From an uncultured Erysipelotrichaceae bacterium (lineage in GTDB: Bacteria; Bacillota_I; Bacilli_A; Erysipelotrichales; Erysipelotrichaceae), in assembly GCA_949289855.1 (NCBI GenBank), contig CASEPS010000021.1, forward strand, positions 1 to 32,780: DNA of 32,780 nucleotides. Direction: 5' to 3'. A program made the position numbers and the translations under genes. The notes under the pieces were generated by a model that worked only from the letters and a program-made list of their open reading frames with translations, made no database searches and was not told where the DNA came from. Of this stretch, positions 24,988 to 32,517 are shown in pieces. Numbering within the stretch: position 1 is the first letter of the stretch; every line of letters begins with the position of its first letter.

Positions 24988-27705
24988 ATGGATTACAAGA
25001 ACACTTTGAACATGCCTGACACCTCGTTTGAGATGCGTGGCAACCTGCCAAAGAAAGAACCAGGAATCTTGAAACAGTGGCAGGAGAACAACTACTATCA
25101 GGATCTTTTACAGCACCACAAAGGACAGAAGGCATTTGTACTGCATGATGGTCCGCCATATGCCAATGGCAACCTCCATGCAGGTACTGCCATGAACCGT
25201 GTCATCAAGGATTTCATTGTCCGTTCCCATGCGATGAGTGGCTGCTATACACCATATTTCCCAGGATGGGATACACATGGTCTGCCAATTGAAAATGCCA
25301 TTCAGAAACTCGGTGTAGACCGCAAATCACTTTCTGCTGCGGACTTCCGCAGAAAGTGCGATGAATATGCACATGAGCAGATTGCCCAGCAGATGGAAAC
25401 AGAAAAGAGACTTGGTCAGATTGCGGATTATGAACATCCATATATCACATTGACAAAGGAATTTGAGGCACGTCAGATCCGTAACTTTGAAAAGATGGCT
25501 CTCGATGGTCTGATTTTCCAGGGACTCAAGCCTGTTTACTGGTCTCCATTCAATGAAACAGCAGTAGCTGACTCTGAAATCGTCTACCGCGATGTCAAGG
25601 ATGCGACAATTTATCTTGCTTTCCAGATTGCGGATGGTAAGGGTATCCTCAATGAAAATGACTACTTTGTCATCTGGACAACGACACCATGGACCATTCC
25701 GGCAAATGAAGCAGTCTGCCTTAATGAAGCATTTGACTATGCAGAGATTGCGACAGATAAGGGAAATCTCATTTTCCTGGCAAAGTTTGCAGATCAGCTG
25801 CTTGCAAAGTTTGGTCTTGAAAACAAAGGTGTTCTGCGCACATTCAAGGGTAAGGAACTCGAAGGTATTACATACCACCACGTTGTACTGGATAAGGAAT
25901 GCCCGGTACTGCTTGGCAACCATGTTACAGATGAAGATGGTACTGGTGTTGTCCATACTGCTGGTGGTCATGGTCTTGACGACTTCATGGTTTGTGCAAA
26001 GTATGGCATTGCCCCAATCAATACAGTCGATTCTGTTGGCAAGATGAACAATGAAGCTGGCAAGTATGAAGGGATGTTCTTTGAAGACTGCTCCAAGGCA
26101 ATCATCCATGATATGAATGAAAAGGGCTGCCTGCTTGCGGTTGAAAGCATCACCCACAGCTATCCACATGATGACCGTCTCAAGAAGAAGGTAATCTTCC
26201 GTGCGGTCAAGCAGTGGTTCTGTTCTATTGACAAGATCAAGGACAAGCTTCTCGAACAGATTGACAATGAGGTTACATGGCATAACTCCTTTGGTGAAAA
26301 GAGAATGCACAACATGATCCAGGACAGAGGTGACTGGTGTATTTCCAGACAGCGTCTCTGGGGTGTACCAATTCCGATTTTCTATTGTGAAGATGGTTCA
26401 CCGATCATTGAAAAAGAAGTATTCGAACATGTTGCGGACCTGTTTGCACAATATGGTTCCAATGTGTGGTTTGAAAGAGAAGCAAAGGATCTCCTGCCAG
26501 AAGGCTATACAAACGAAAAGTCACCGAATGGTGTCTTCACAAAGGAAAAGGATATCATGGATGTCTGGTTTGACTCCGGTTCTTCCTGGAGCGAACTTGA
26601 GGCAAGAGGCTATGACTATCCTTGTGACCTGTACTTTGAAGGTTCTGACCAGTACAGAGGCTGGTTCAACAGTTCTCTGATTGTTGGTACAGCCGTCAAG
26701 GGCAGAGCACCATACAGAGAAGTTCTTTCCCATGGTTATGTTGTTGACAGCAAGGGTGAAAAGATGTCCAAATCACTTGGCAATGTTGTCAACCCGATGG
26801 ACATCATCCAGAAGAATGGTGCAGATGTATTCCGTCTTTGGGCAATGGTTTCTGACTTTAAACAGGATCTGAAGCTTGGTGATTCTAATATCAAACAGGT
26901 TTCTGACCAGTACCGCAAGATCAGAAATACATTCCGCTTCCTGCTTGGCAACATCAACCCAGCAGACTTTGATCCAAAGAAGGATATGGTTTCTTATGAA
27001 AACCTCGAAAGAGTTGACAAGTACATCCTTGTCAGACTCAACGATGTTGTCAGAGAAGTACGCGATGATGTCATGAAGTATGACTATGTCGCAGCCAATA
27101 AAGTGCTCATGAACTTCATGGTCAATGAACTTTCTTCCTATTATTGTGATTTCACAAAGGATATCCTCTATTGTGAAAAGAAGGATGACCATAGAAGAAG
27201 ACAGGTACAGAGCGTCTATTGGATGGCAACAGACAAGCTTGTCAGACTCTGGGCACCATTCCTTGTCTATACAATGGAAGAAGTATGGCAGCACTTCAAT
27301 GATGACTGCGAGAAGTCTGTTCATAATACAGAGTTCCCAGTTGTTGAAAGTTACAAAGATGAAGAAGAAATCAGAGCAGAGGGTGAAAAGCTCATGGAAG
27401 TGAGATCCCATGTTCTCAAGGCTCTTGAAGAAGCAAGAAATGAAAAGCTCATCAAGTCTTCTCAGGAAGCTTCCATCAGCCTCGCTGCACCAGTTGATGT
27501 GACAGAACTGCTTGCCCATACACTTTCTGACAAGGTCAGCCAGTGGATGATCGTTTCCCATTGTGAAACAGAAAAGGCAGATGAAATCTCTGTCAAGGTC
27601 AGAAAAGCAGATGGTGTCAAGTGCCCACGCTGCTGGAACTACAGTACAGAGGCAGACAGTGAAGGTCTTTGCCCACGCTGTCAGGCTGTGCTGAACAACA
27701 AGTAA
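24988..27705 (+). CDS. ileS: Isoleucyl-tRNA synthetase
   Basis: This enzyme charges tRNA-Ile using ATP. The start at 24988 follows GGAAGGAG; the frame is open back into the T-box terminator, so earlier starts are unlikely. The product has 905 residues, the usual size. The catalytic motif normally written HIGH reads H64-A-G-T67, within DGPPYANGNLHAGTAMN. KMSKS is intact at 592-596. The editing domain lies between them, with WTTTPWTIPAN and GTGVVHTAGGHGLDDF. The C-terminal zinc site has four cysteines in CPRCWNY and CPRCQAVL. Position and T-box support the assignment. The HxGT form may be a lineage trait rather than a defect. Confidence 0.96.
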   Translation: MDYKNTLNMPDTSFEMRGNLPKKEPGILKQWQENNYYQDLLQHHKGQKAFVLHDGPPYANGNLHAGTAMNRVIKDFIVRSHAMSGCYTPYFPGWDTHGLPIENAIQKLGVDRKSLSAADFRRKCDEYAHEQIAQQMETEKRLGQIADYEHPYITLTKEFEARQIRNFEKMALDGLIFQGLKPVYWSPFNETAVADSEIVYRDVKDATIYLAFQIADGKGILNENDYFVIWTTTPWTIPANEAVCLNEAFDYAEIATDKGNLIFLAKFADQLLAKFGLENKGVLRTFKGKELEGITYHHVVLDKECPVLLGNHVTDEDGTGVVHTAGGHGLDDFMVCAKYGIAPINTVDSVGKMNNEAGKYEGMFFEDCSKAIIHDMNEKGCLLAVESITHSYPHDDRLKKKVIFRAVKQWFCSIDKIKDKLLEQIDNEVTWHNSFGEKRMHNMIQDRGDWCISRQRLWGVPIPIFYCEDGSPIIEKEVFEHVADLFAQYGSNVWFEREAKDLLPEGYTNEKSPNGVFTKEKDIMDVWFDSGSSWSELEARGYDYPCDLYFEGSDQYRGWFNSSLIVGTAVKGRAPYREVLSHGYVVDSKGEKMSKSLGNVVNPMDIIQKNGADVFRLWAMVSDFKQDLKLGDSNIKQVSDQYRKIRNTFRFLLGNINPADFDPKKDMVSYENLERVDKYILVRLNDVVREVRDDVMKYDYVAANKVLMNFMVNELSSYYCDFTKDILYCEKKDDHRRRQVQSVYWMATDKLVRLWAPFLVYTMEEVWQHFNDDCEKSVHNTEFPVVESYKDEEEIRAEGEKLMEVRSHVLKALEEARNEKLIKSSQEASISLAAPVDVTELLAHTLSDKVSQWMIVSHCETEKADEISVKVRKADGVKCPRCWNYSTEADSEGLCPRCQAVLNNK

Positions 27706-27716
27706 TACAAAGAGGT

Positions 27717-27745
27717 AAGGCGTGCAATAACTGCACGCCTTTTTT
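27717..27745. terminator. Shared terminator between ileS and the convergent gene
   Basis: AGGCGTGCA (27718-27726) pairs with TGCACGCCT (27732-27740) around ATAAC, followed by T residues to 27745 on the plus strand. The minus-strand gene ends at 27745, so the stem sits just beyond the ends of both genes. It is a clear terminator for ileS; for the minus strand the T-run is poor. Confidence 0.88.
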
Positions 27746-28278
27746 CAGCTCATGTGCCTGACCATTTGTTCATCGGTTTGCACTTCTCTGATAGTGATGT
27801 TCATCGCTGCGAAGTGATCCGCATCAAAGTGTGGACGATTCAATTCAACTTTCATCAGATGCTGATCTGGATAGATAACCCTTGTACATGAGATTCCTGG
27901 AGGAAAAGCTGATTCGTCTTCAATGATTGCAACAATGACCAGTTCGTGGTCTTTGACTCTTTCCGCATCAAAGTACTCCACAAGATCATTCATCTTGTTG
28001 TAGGCATCCTTTTCTTCCTGCCAGAGGATGCGTACATTGTAAAGCGTTCCGTCCATATCCCTGGCGACAGCTTTCATGCGAATTGAATATCCATAGAGCA
28101 TGGTTTTATCCTGCGGGATGGAGTGCGACAAGAGGGTGACGTTTGGCCTGCAAATGAAGTACCGCACTAATTCCTGCCCCCAATGGGGATCATCTAATAC
28201 GATTTGCAAAAGCTGTTTGTGCTCTTCCGGAAAACCATTGATTCTTTTGTTTTTAGATTTTGAATAACTGATTGTCAT
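27745..28278 (-). CDS. Rpn/PD-(D/E)XK-like protein with degenerate active site
   Basis: This 177-residue protein resembles the Rpn family (recombination-promoting nuclease, also called PD-(D/E)XK family transposase). Segments with the family layout include GYSIRMKAVARDMDGTLYNV (about 63-82), then DLVEYFDAERV and ELVIVAIIEDESAFPPG. In active members the first of these carries a metal-binding Asp (as in RLDV) and an E-x-Q pair. Here the Asp position is Lys (RMKAV) and the Glu position appears to be Arg (RILWQ), so nuclease activity is doubtful. The start has a strong ribosome site, AAGGAGA. The assignment rests on pattern resemblance and is moderate. It is convergent with ileS and downstream of the RNA ligase remnant. 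Confidence 0.62.
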   Translation of the reverse strand: MTISYSKSKNKRINGFPEEHKQLLQIVLDDPHWGQELVRYFICRPNVTLLSHSIPQDKTMLYGYSIRMKAVARDMDGTLYNVRILWQEEKDAYNKMNDLVEYFDAERVKDHELVIVAIIEDESAFPPGISCTRVIYPDQHLMKVELNRPHFDADHFAAMNITIREVQTDEQMVRHMS

Positions 28279-28358
28279 TTTCAGTATCTCCTTTCACTTG
28301 TATATGTACGCAGCAAAAGGCGATTCCCTCAAAAAAAGTGAAAATTGATACTTTGTTT

Positions 28359-28930
28359 TCAGATGTTGGATGACAAATCACCATTTTCTGACAATTTCTG
28401 ACGCCAGTTGATACCAAAGTCTTTGCTTTTGATTTTGCATTGTGGCATACCATCTTTCCAGAATACAAGACCTTCAATTGCATGGTCTTCAAGATAGGCA
28501 CGTATGCCTTCAAAGGAACGTTCCACTTCGACTATATCCTGTCCATGTGGTATCAGAATATCCTTTTGAAGATGGTATGGATTAGCCTGGAAATGAGGAC
28601 CGATTGCCTCATATGTGCCATCTGACCGATAGCTGCAATGATCGTATGTTGCAAATAACCACTTGTCCTGCGACTTATTGCGATCACACTGTAGCCAGCA
28701 GGGAAGATGACCAGTCACTGGATCACATGTTTCTTCACAAGGAATTGCGCCTTCTGGTATTGGTTTTCCGTGCTTTGCATCATATCGTTTGTAAAAAAAC
28801 CATCAATGATAGCACAACATGCCCCATCTCATTTGATGGTCGCAATGCCTTCTCCATTCATCACCCATTCTATGCCAGGAATGGGTTTATGTGCGATAAT
28901 ACTACCGATGAATACATTGGAAATATACAT
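28359..28930 (-). pseudogene. RNA ligase (RLIG1/DUF5565-like), broken by a stop codon and a frameshift
   Basis: Read on the minus strand from ATG 28930, the frame gives PGIEWVMNGEGIATIK, then TGA (28829-28831), then DGACCAIIDG. This is the nucleotidyltransferase motif K-x-D-G with catalytic Lys33, where the codon after Lys is TGA in place of an aromatic codon. A run of seven A on the plus strand (28793-28799) then breaks the frame by one base. Past it the reading continues YKRYDAKHGKPIPEGAIPC, DPVTGHLPCW, and ends with IEGLVFWKDG and CKIKSKDFG, the ligase motifs IV and V. All parts of a ligase of about 190 residues are therefore present in order. Two independent lesions point to a recent pseudogene. 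The part from 28718 is still open and starts with GTG, but lacks the catalytic lysine. Confidence 0.75.
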
Positions 28931-29651
28931 TGAACGTGCGTTAACGATGCTGGAAAAGTGGTTACCACGAAGCAAAGAAGAACTGCAGAAGCATTATAAA
29001 GAACATCCTGAAGATTGTGATGGGATGTGGAAGGATGATTTTTACTATTGTCTGTTCAGCTGGAAGGAAAAACAAGCAGAGAGAATCATTCTGCTTGTCT
29101 ATGATAACGATATTGTCATAGCAGATTTATCTGCCATGCATTGTCCGATTGATACGTTAATGCATGATGTAACGTTCTATGATGCTATGTCTTTTGAATC
29201 AGACTGGATGTATCTTGAACATTACATTCTTTCTTCACTGCTCTTCCCGAAAAGGGCGTATCCTGATTTTTCTTCACCAATACAGAATTGTGAAGGGGAA
29301 GCACTGCTTTTTTCGAATGCTTATGTTACCCGTACATACCGTAACAGAAAGATTTTTACGAATATGGAAAGTATGACCAGGTCTTTTGCATTGCGTAAGA
29401 CAACTGGTCTATCAAGACTTGCAAGTATCTTTTCATTAGATCCGGATGTTGCCTGTTATGGACCCGATACACAGGATGAACCATATATTTATTGCTATGA
29501 AAAAGATGAACCGGTCAGGGGAATGAATGCAAAGATTGCGGAAAAGATCGGTTATGAACCGTTGAAGCTTGAAGAAACGGAACATCATGAAGAAGATGAT
29601 GGCACAAAGCTATGGTTTGCCGTGCATATGGAAAAAACGATTATTCTTTAG
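28908..29651 (+). CDS. Orphan protein with GNAT-like C-terminal features, function unknown
   Basis: The start is uncertain. ATG 28908 (MNTLEIYIERALTMLEKW) gives 247 residues; ATG 28947 gives 234. Neither has a recognisable ribosome site, and the frame is open further upstream into the antisense of the ligase remnant. The protein is soluble and acidic. The segment VTRTYRNRKIFTNMESM (about residues 143-159) and the late segment NAKIAEKIGYEP look like the cofactor loop and the N-x-x-x-x-x-k-x-G-[FY] element of GNAT acetyltransferases, but this is a weak resemblance. Its last 11 bases overlap the end of the convergent MBL-fold gene. It begins head to head with the RNA ligase pseudogene. Confidence 0.55.
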   Translation: MNTLEIYIERALTMLEKWLPRSKEELQKHYKEHPEDCDGMWKDDFYYCLFSWKEKQAERIILLVYDNDIVIADLSAMHCPIDTLMHDVTFYDAMSFESDWMYLEHYILSSLLFPKRAYPDFSSPIQNCEGEALLFSNAYVTRTYRNRKIFTNMESMTRSFALRKTTGLSRLASIFSLDPDVACYGPDTQDEPYIYCYEKDEPVRGMNAKIAEKIGYEPLKLEETEHHEEDDGTKLWFAVHMEKTIIL

Positions 29652-30420
29652 TTGAATGTATTCTTTCTTTCGTTGTGAGTATTTCTGCTTTGCCATAGGA
29701 GGCATAATAGGGAACAGAGTCACTTTTTACTTCTGTTTCTATGAGTTCTGCTTCATCACTAAGAAGCTTTGTGCACAGTGTTTCCATGTCTTTCAAAAGA
29801 GCAAGGCATAATGGGTTGTGCGAAGAAACCTTTGACTGATATTCCTGGTTGGCATGACCACCATAGAAATGCCATGTATCATCACTACCAAGTGTTGTAA
29901 GTTCTTCTAAGGCATGGTGTATACCATTTCTGTATTCTTCAATTGTTAATGCTCCTTCTATCTGCATCCACACCCCACATCCTGAGCCAATGGCATCACC
30001 GGTATAGACAGCCTTGTTATCTATATCTACAAATAAAGTGCTCCCTGGAGTATGACCGGGTAGGGCAACAGCAAAGATACTTTCCAGGTTTTCGGATAAT
30101 GGTTCAGGAAGAGTGTCTTTGATGATGAATTGTTGACCTTCCGCCATTGCCTTGTGTTTCATATAGATGTCGTGATCTTTGATATCCATCCTAACATGTT
30201 CAAATTCTCCACATCTTCCGATATGGTCAATATGTCCATGAGTCAGAAGGACGGTTACCGGTTTGTCAATCAATGTCTTTACATAATCAGAAAGAGAATC
30301 ATGGTCCATGCCGGTATCGATGAGATATGCATGATCTTTTTTCTCAATCAGGTAGAGTGCTTCATCGAACTCATCGATGATACGCCATGTGTCAGGAAAT
30401 ATCTTTTTGCTTTTGTACAT
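29641..30420 (-). CDS. MBL-fold metallo-hydrolase
   Basis: This is a cytoplasmic metallo-beta-lactamase-fold hydrolase of unknown substrate. The start at 30420 has GGAGG eight bases before it; a TTG two codons earlier is possible. The 259-residue protein shows the metal-binding motif HGHIDH (61-66), then ALPGHTPGSTLF with the next histidine, YTGDAIGSG with the bridging aspartate, and FYGGHANQ with the last histidine. The set is complete, so the enzyme should bind two metals. The size and the GHTPGS motif resemble glyoxalase II-like members. It starts two bases after the stop codon of the upstream EEP-fold gene, so the two form one unit. Confidence 0.9.
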   Translation of the reverse strand: MYKSKKIFPDTWRIIDEFDEALYLIEKKDHAYLIDTGMDHDSLSDYVKTLIDKPVTVLLTHGHIDHIGRCGEFEHVRMDIKDHDIYMKHKAMAEGQQFIIKDTLPEPLSENLESIFAVALPGHTPGSTLFVDIDNKAVYTGDAIGSGCGVWMQIEGALTIEEYRNGIHHALEELTTLGSDDTWHFYGGHANQEYQSKVSSHNPLCLALLKDMETLCTKLLSDEAELIETEVKSDSVPYYASYGKAEILTTKERIHSTKE

Positions 30421-30422
30421 AT

Positions 30423-31190
30423 TCAAACCTCCAGTATTGCGCTTAACGGCCAGTGGTCGCTTGGGTAAATGCCATCATAGCATTCATGATGGACAGATAT
30501 GTTTCTTGCATTAATGTCACCTTTGACCAATATGTGATCGATGGGCTGGTTGTGATGGGACAGCGTACCGAGTTTTCCTCTGAGGGTAGATCCAGTAGAG
30601 CTATTCACCAGATCAAGATAGCCATGTTCAGAAAAGATTCTTATGGCATCAGAAGAAGGTATGGTATTGAAATCACCTGTGATGATGGTGAAATTGCCAA
30701 TGCAGTGGTGAGAGGCAAGATTTGCAATGATCTTTGCCTGGGCAGTGCGCACAGTTTCCCTGCCGTGGTCAAGATGGGTATTGATCATGGTAAAGACCAT
30801 ATCATTTTCCTTGTCCTTCAATATGGCAAAAACGGCAATGCGTGGAAAGATGGATGTAAGAAAACTGCTGCCTGGCTTGTCTGGTGTTTTGGACAGCCAG
30901 TATGTGCTTCCATTTAACAGATTAAACCTCTCTTTGCGATAGAAGATCGCATTGCTTTCATTGAACAATTGTTTTGTTCCAAGGCGGTATTCTCCTGTCA
31001 TTCCATACAGTTCTGTCAGCTTTTGCAGTTTTTTCTCGGCAAGGGGTGTCAGTTCCTGTACACCGATAAGATCTGGCTTTTCCTGCTGGATCAATTTTAA
31101 AATTGAAATAGCTCTTGCAGTAAATCTGTTTCTGCCAATGTCATAGAGATGATTGGTCAACAGATTGAAACTCATAATCTTGTATATCAT
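30423..31190 (-). CDS. Endonuclease/exonuclease/phosphatase (EEP) superfamily protein
   Basis: The 255-residue protein has the full set of EEP active-site motifs: Asn9 in MSFNLL, Glu46 in VQELT, NTHLDH (137-142), GDFN (172-175), IDHI (217-220) and SDHWP (244-248). Enzymes of this fold cut phosphodiester or phosphate-ester bonds with Mg2+; the substrate here (DNA, phospholipid or other) is unknown. No signal peptide is present, so it acts inside the cell. There is no ribosome site before the ATG. A TACAAT sequence lies six bases before it on the minus strand, so the transcript could start at or next to the ATG. An internal ATG at codon 6 is another possible start. It is followed after two bases by the MBL-fold gene. 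Confidence 0.9.
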   Translation of the reverse strand: MIYKIMSFNLLTNHLYDIGRNRFTARAISILKLIQQEKPDLIGVQELTPLAEKKLQKLTELYGMTGEYRLGTKQLFNESNAIFYRKERFNLLNGSTYWLSKTPDKPGSSFLTSIFPRIAVFAILKDKENDMVFTMINTHLDHGRETVRTAQAKIIANLASHHCIGNFTIITGDFNTIPSSDAIRIFSEHGYLDLVNSSTGSTLRGKLGTLSHHNQPIDHILVKGDINARNISVHHECYDGIYPSDHWPLSAILEV

Positions 31191-31204
31191 GACACTATTG
31201 TAAC

Positions 31205-31228
31205 AAAAAGCACCTCACTAGGAGGTGC
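31205..31228 (-). terminator. Rho-independent terminator of metK
   Basis: On the minus strand GCACCTC (31228-31222) pairs with GAGGTGC (31216-31210) around five bases and runs into TTTTT (31209-31205). It follows the metK stop codon by about eight bases. Confidence 0.88.
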
Positions 31229-31236
31229 GATGTACA

Positions 31237-32328
31237 TCAGAATACAAGTTTCTTGAACTGTTCCCAAGGAAGATCCTTCTTGCCAAAATGGCCATAGTTT
31301 GTGGTCAGACGGTAGATAGGGCGCTCAAGGTCGAGTTCTTTGATAATGTTAGCAACAGAGAAATCAAAGTTCTTCTCAATGATGTCAAGCAGTTGTTCAT
31401 TGGAATAAGAAGATGTGCCGAAGGTATCAACAGTGACACTCAATGGTTTTGGTTCACCAATCGCATAGGAAAGTTCAAGCTGGCACTTGTGGGCAAGACC
31501 GTTAGCGACAATGTTGCGGCAGACATAACGCGCATAATAGGCAGCAGAACGGTCAACCTTTGTCGGGTCCTTGGAAGAGAAGCAGCCTCCACCAATTGGT
31601 GCATAGCCACCATATGTATCAACGACAATCTTTCTGCCGGTTGTACCGGAGTCACCCCAGCTTCCACCGACCACGAAGGAACCGGAAGGGTTGATGAGAT
31701 ATTTTGTGTTTTCATCAATGAGCTTTTCATCGACCACTGGTCTGATGACTTCGTTCATAATGAGTTCTTTCAATTCTTCCTGTGTGACATCTTCACGATG
31801 CTGGCTGGAAACAAGAATCGTATCAATGCGGGCAAGCTTGCCATCATCGTATTCGACAGTGACCTGTGTCTTGCCATCCGGACAGAGTCTATCATCTTTG
31901 CGGCGTACCTCTTCAAGACGTTTTGCAAGATGATGTGCACAACTGATGGCATATGGCATCAGTTCTTCTGTTTCATCATCCGCATAGCCAAACATAATAC
32001 CCTGGTCACCTGCAGAGATTTCATGATGACCAACAGCACTGTTGATCTCAGAAGACTGCTTGTTTACCTTGACCATAACATGGTAGTCTTCATCATAGCC
32101 AATTTCCTTCAAAACACCAAGGGCAATAGCTTCATAGTCAATGTCTGCTTTTGTGCCTGCTTCACCATAGACAAGAATCAGATCATCTTTGATGGTAGCT
32201 TCGACTGCCATATGGGAATGTGGGTCCTGACGGAGTGCTTCGTCAAGGATGGAGTCCGCAATGAGGTCGCATACTTTATCAGGATGACCACTTGTGACGG
32301 ATTCAGATGTAAAATAACGTTTTGTCAT
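31237..32328 (-). CDS. metK: S-adenosylmethionine synthetase
   Basis: This enzyme makes S-adenosylmethionine from methionine and ATP. The start at 32328 follows AAGGAGG by eight bases and gives MTKRYFTSESVTSGHPDKVCD; the frame is open upstream, but only into the leader. The 363-residue product is shorter than most bacterial forms (about 380-400). GHPDK (14-18), GDQGIMFGYA (108-117), GRK (231-233) and KDPTK (253-257) are present, so the main substrate and phosphate contacts remain. The usually near-invariant motif ARHGGGAFSGKD here reads APIGGGCFSSKD (243-254), with four changes. The upstream leader, promoter and downstream terminator show a single-gene unit, probably controlled by its own product. 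Confidence 0.95.
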   Translation of the reverse strand: MTKRYFTSESVTSGHPDKVCDLIADSILDEALRQDPHSHMAVEATIKDDLILVYGEAGTKADIDYEAIALGVLKEIGYDEDYHVMVKVNKQSSEINSAVGHHEISAGDQGIMFGYADDETEELMPYAISCAHHLAKRLEEVRRKDDRLCPDGKTQVTVEYDDGKLARIDTILVSSQHREDVTQEELKELIMNEVIRPVVDEKLIDENTKYLINPSGSFVVGGSWGDSGTTGRKIVVDTYGGYAPIGGGCFSSKDPTKVDRSAAYYARYVCRNIVANGLAHKCQLELSYAIGEPKPLSVTVDTFGTSSYSNEQLLDIIEKNFDFSVANIIKELDLERPIYRLTTNYGHFGKKDLPWEQFKKLVF

Positions 32329-32390
32329 AATAAAAACCTCCTTCTGTTTGTCTTCTTCAAGACTCTTGAAAGAGGCACATATGTTCTCTT

Positions 32391-32480
32391 TCTTTATCGC
32401 TGTCAGCTTTACCACCTTGCCATTCGGTAGGCTGGTATGGGGTCAAAGAGCTGACTCTCTCACCCATTCTTGATAAAAGA
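32391..32480 (-). ncRNA. SAM-I-like riboswitch (S-box variant) upstream of metK
   Basis: On the minus strand P1 is UCUUUUAUC (32480-32472) with GAUAAAGA (32398-32391), followed by the S-box joining bases AAGA. P2 has AUGGGU (32467-32462) with ACCCCAU (32443-32437), a GAG/UUGA kink-turn-like break, and an inner AGAG/CUCU stem. Its loop GUCAG (32455-32451) matches CUGAC (32406-32402), as in the S-box pseudoknot. P3 is CUACC/GGUGG (32430-32426 and 32416-32412). The familiar helix P4 seems absent: only AGC separates the pseudoknot from P1. Downstream, CCTCTTT (32375-32369) can pair with the ribosome site AAGGAGG (32343-32337), and GAAAGAG (32392-32386) can pair with CTCTTTC, suggesting control of translation. 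The class is inferred from the core and the gene. Confidence 0.72.
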
Positions 32481-32488
32481 CATGTAGT

Positions 32489-32517
32489 ATTAAAGCATTG
32501 TTGTTCCTTAAGGTCAA
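32489..32517 (-). promoter_or_regulatory. Promoter of metK
   Basis: On the minus strand TTGACC (32517-32512) and TTTAAT (32494-32489) are 17 bases apart. Transcription would start near 32482, almost exactly at the first base of riboswitch helix P1, which supports both calls. Confidence 0.75.

Noticed and set aside
28829-28831. Idea that TGA is read as tryptophan in this organism
   Set aside because: TGA ends many intact genes in the window (for example oppD, oppF, the M42 gene and brnQ), and the ligase gene also has a frameshift, so a nonsense mutation is simpler.
28440-28933. Plus-strand short frames opposite the RNA ligase remnant
   Set aside because: They carry no recognisable domain, while the minus strand reads as ligase motifs in order across the same bases.
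31225-32430. A 401-codon plus-strand frame opposite metK
   Set aside because: It is the shadow of metK; it runs through the metK terminator and riboswitch and has no ribosome site or domain.
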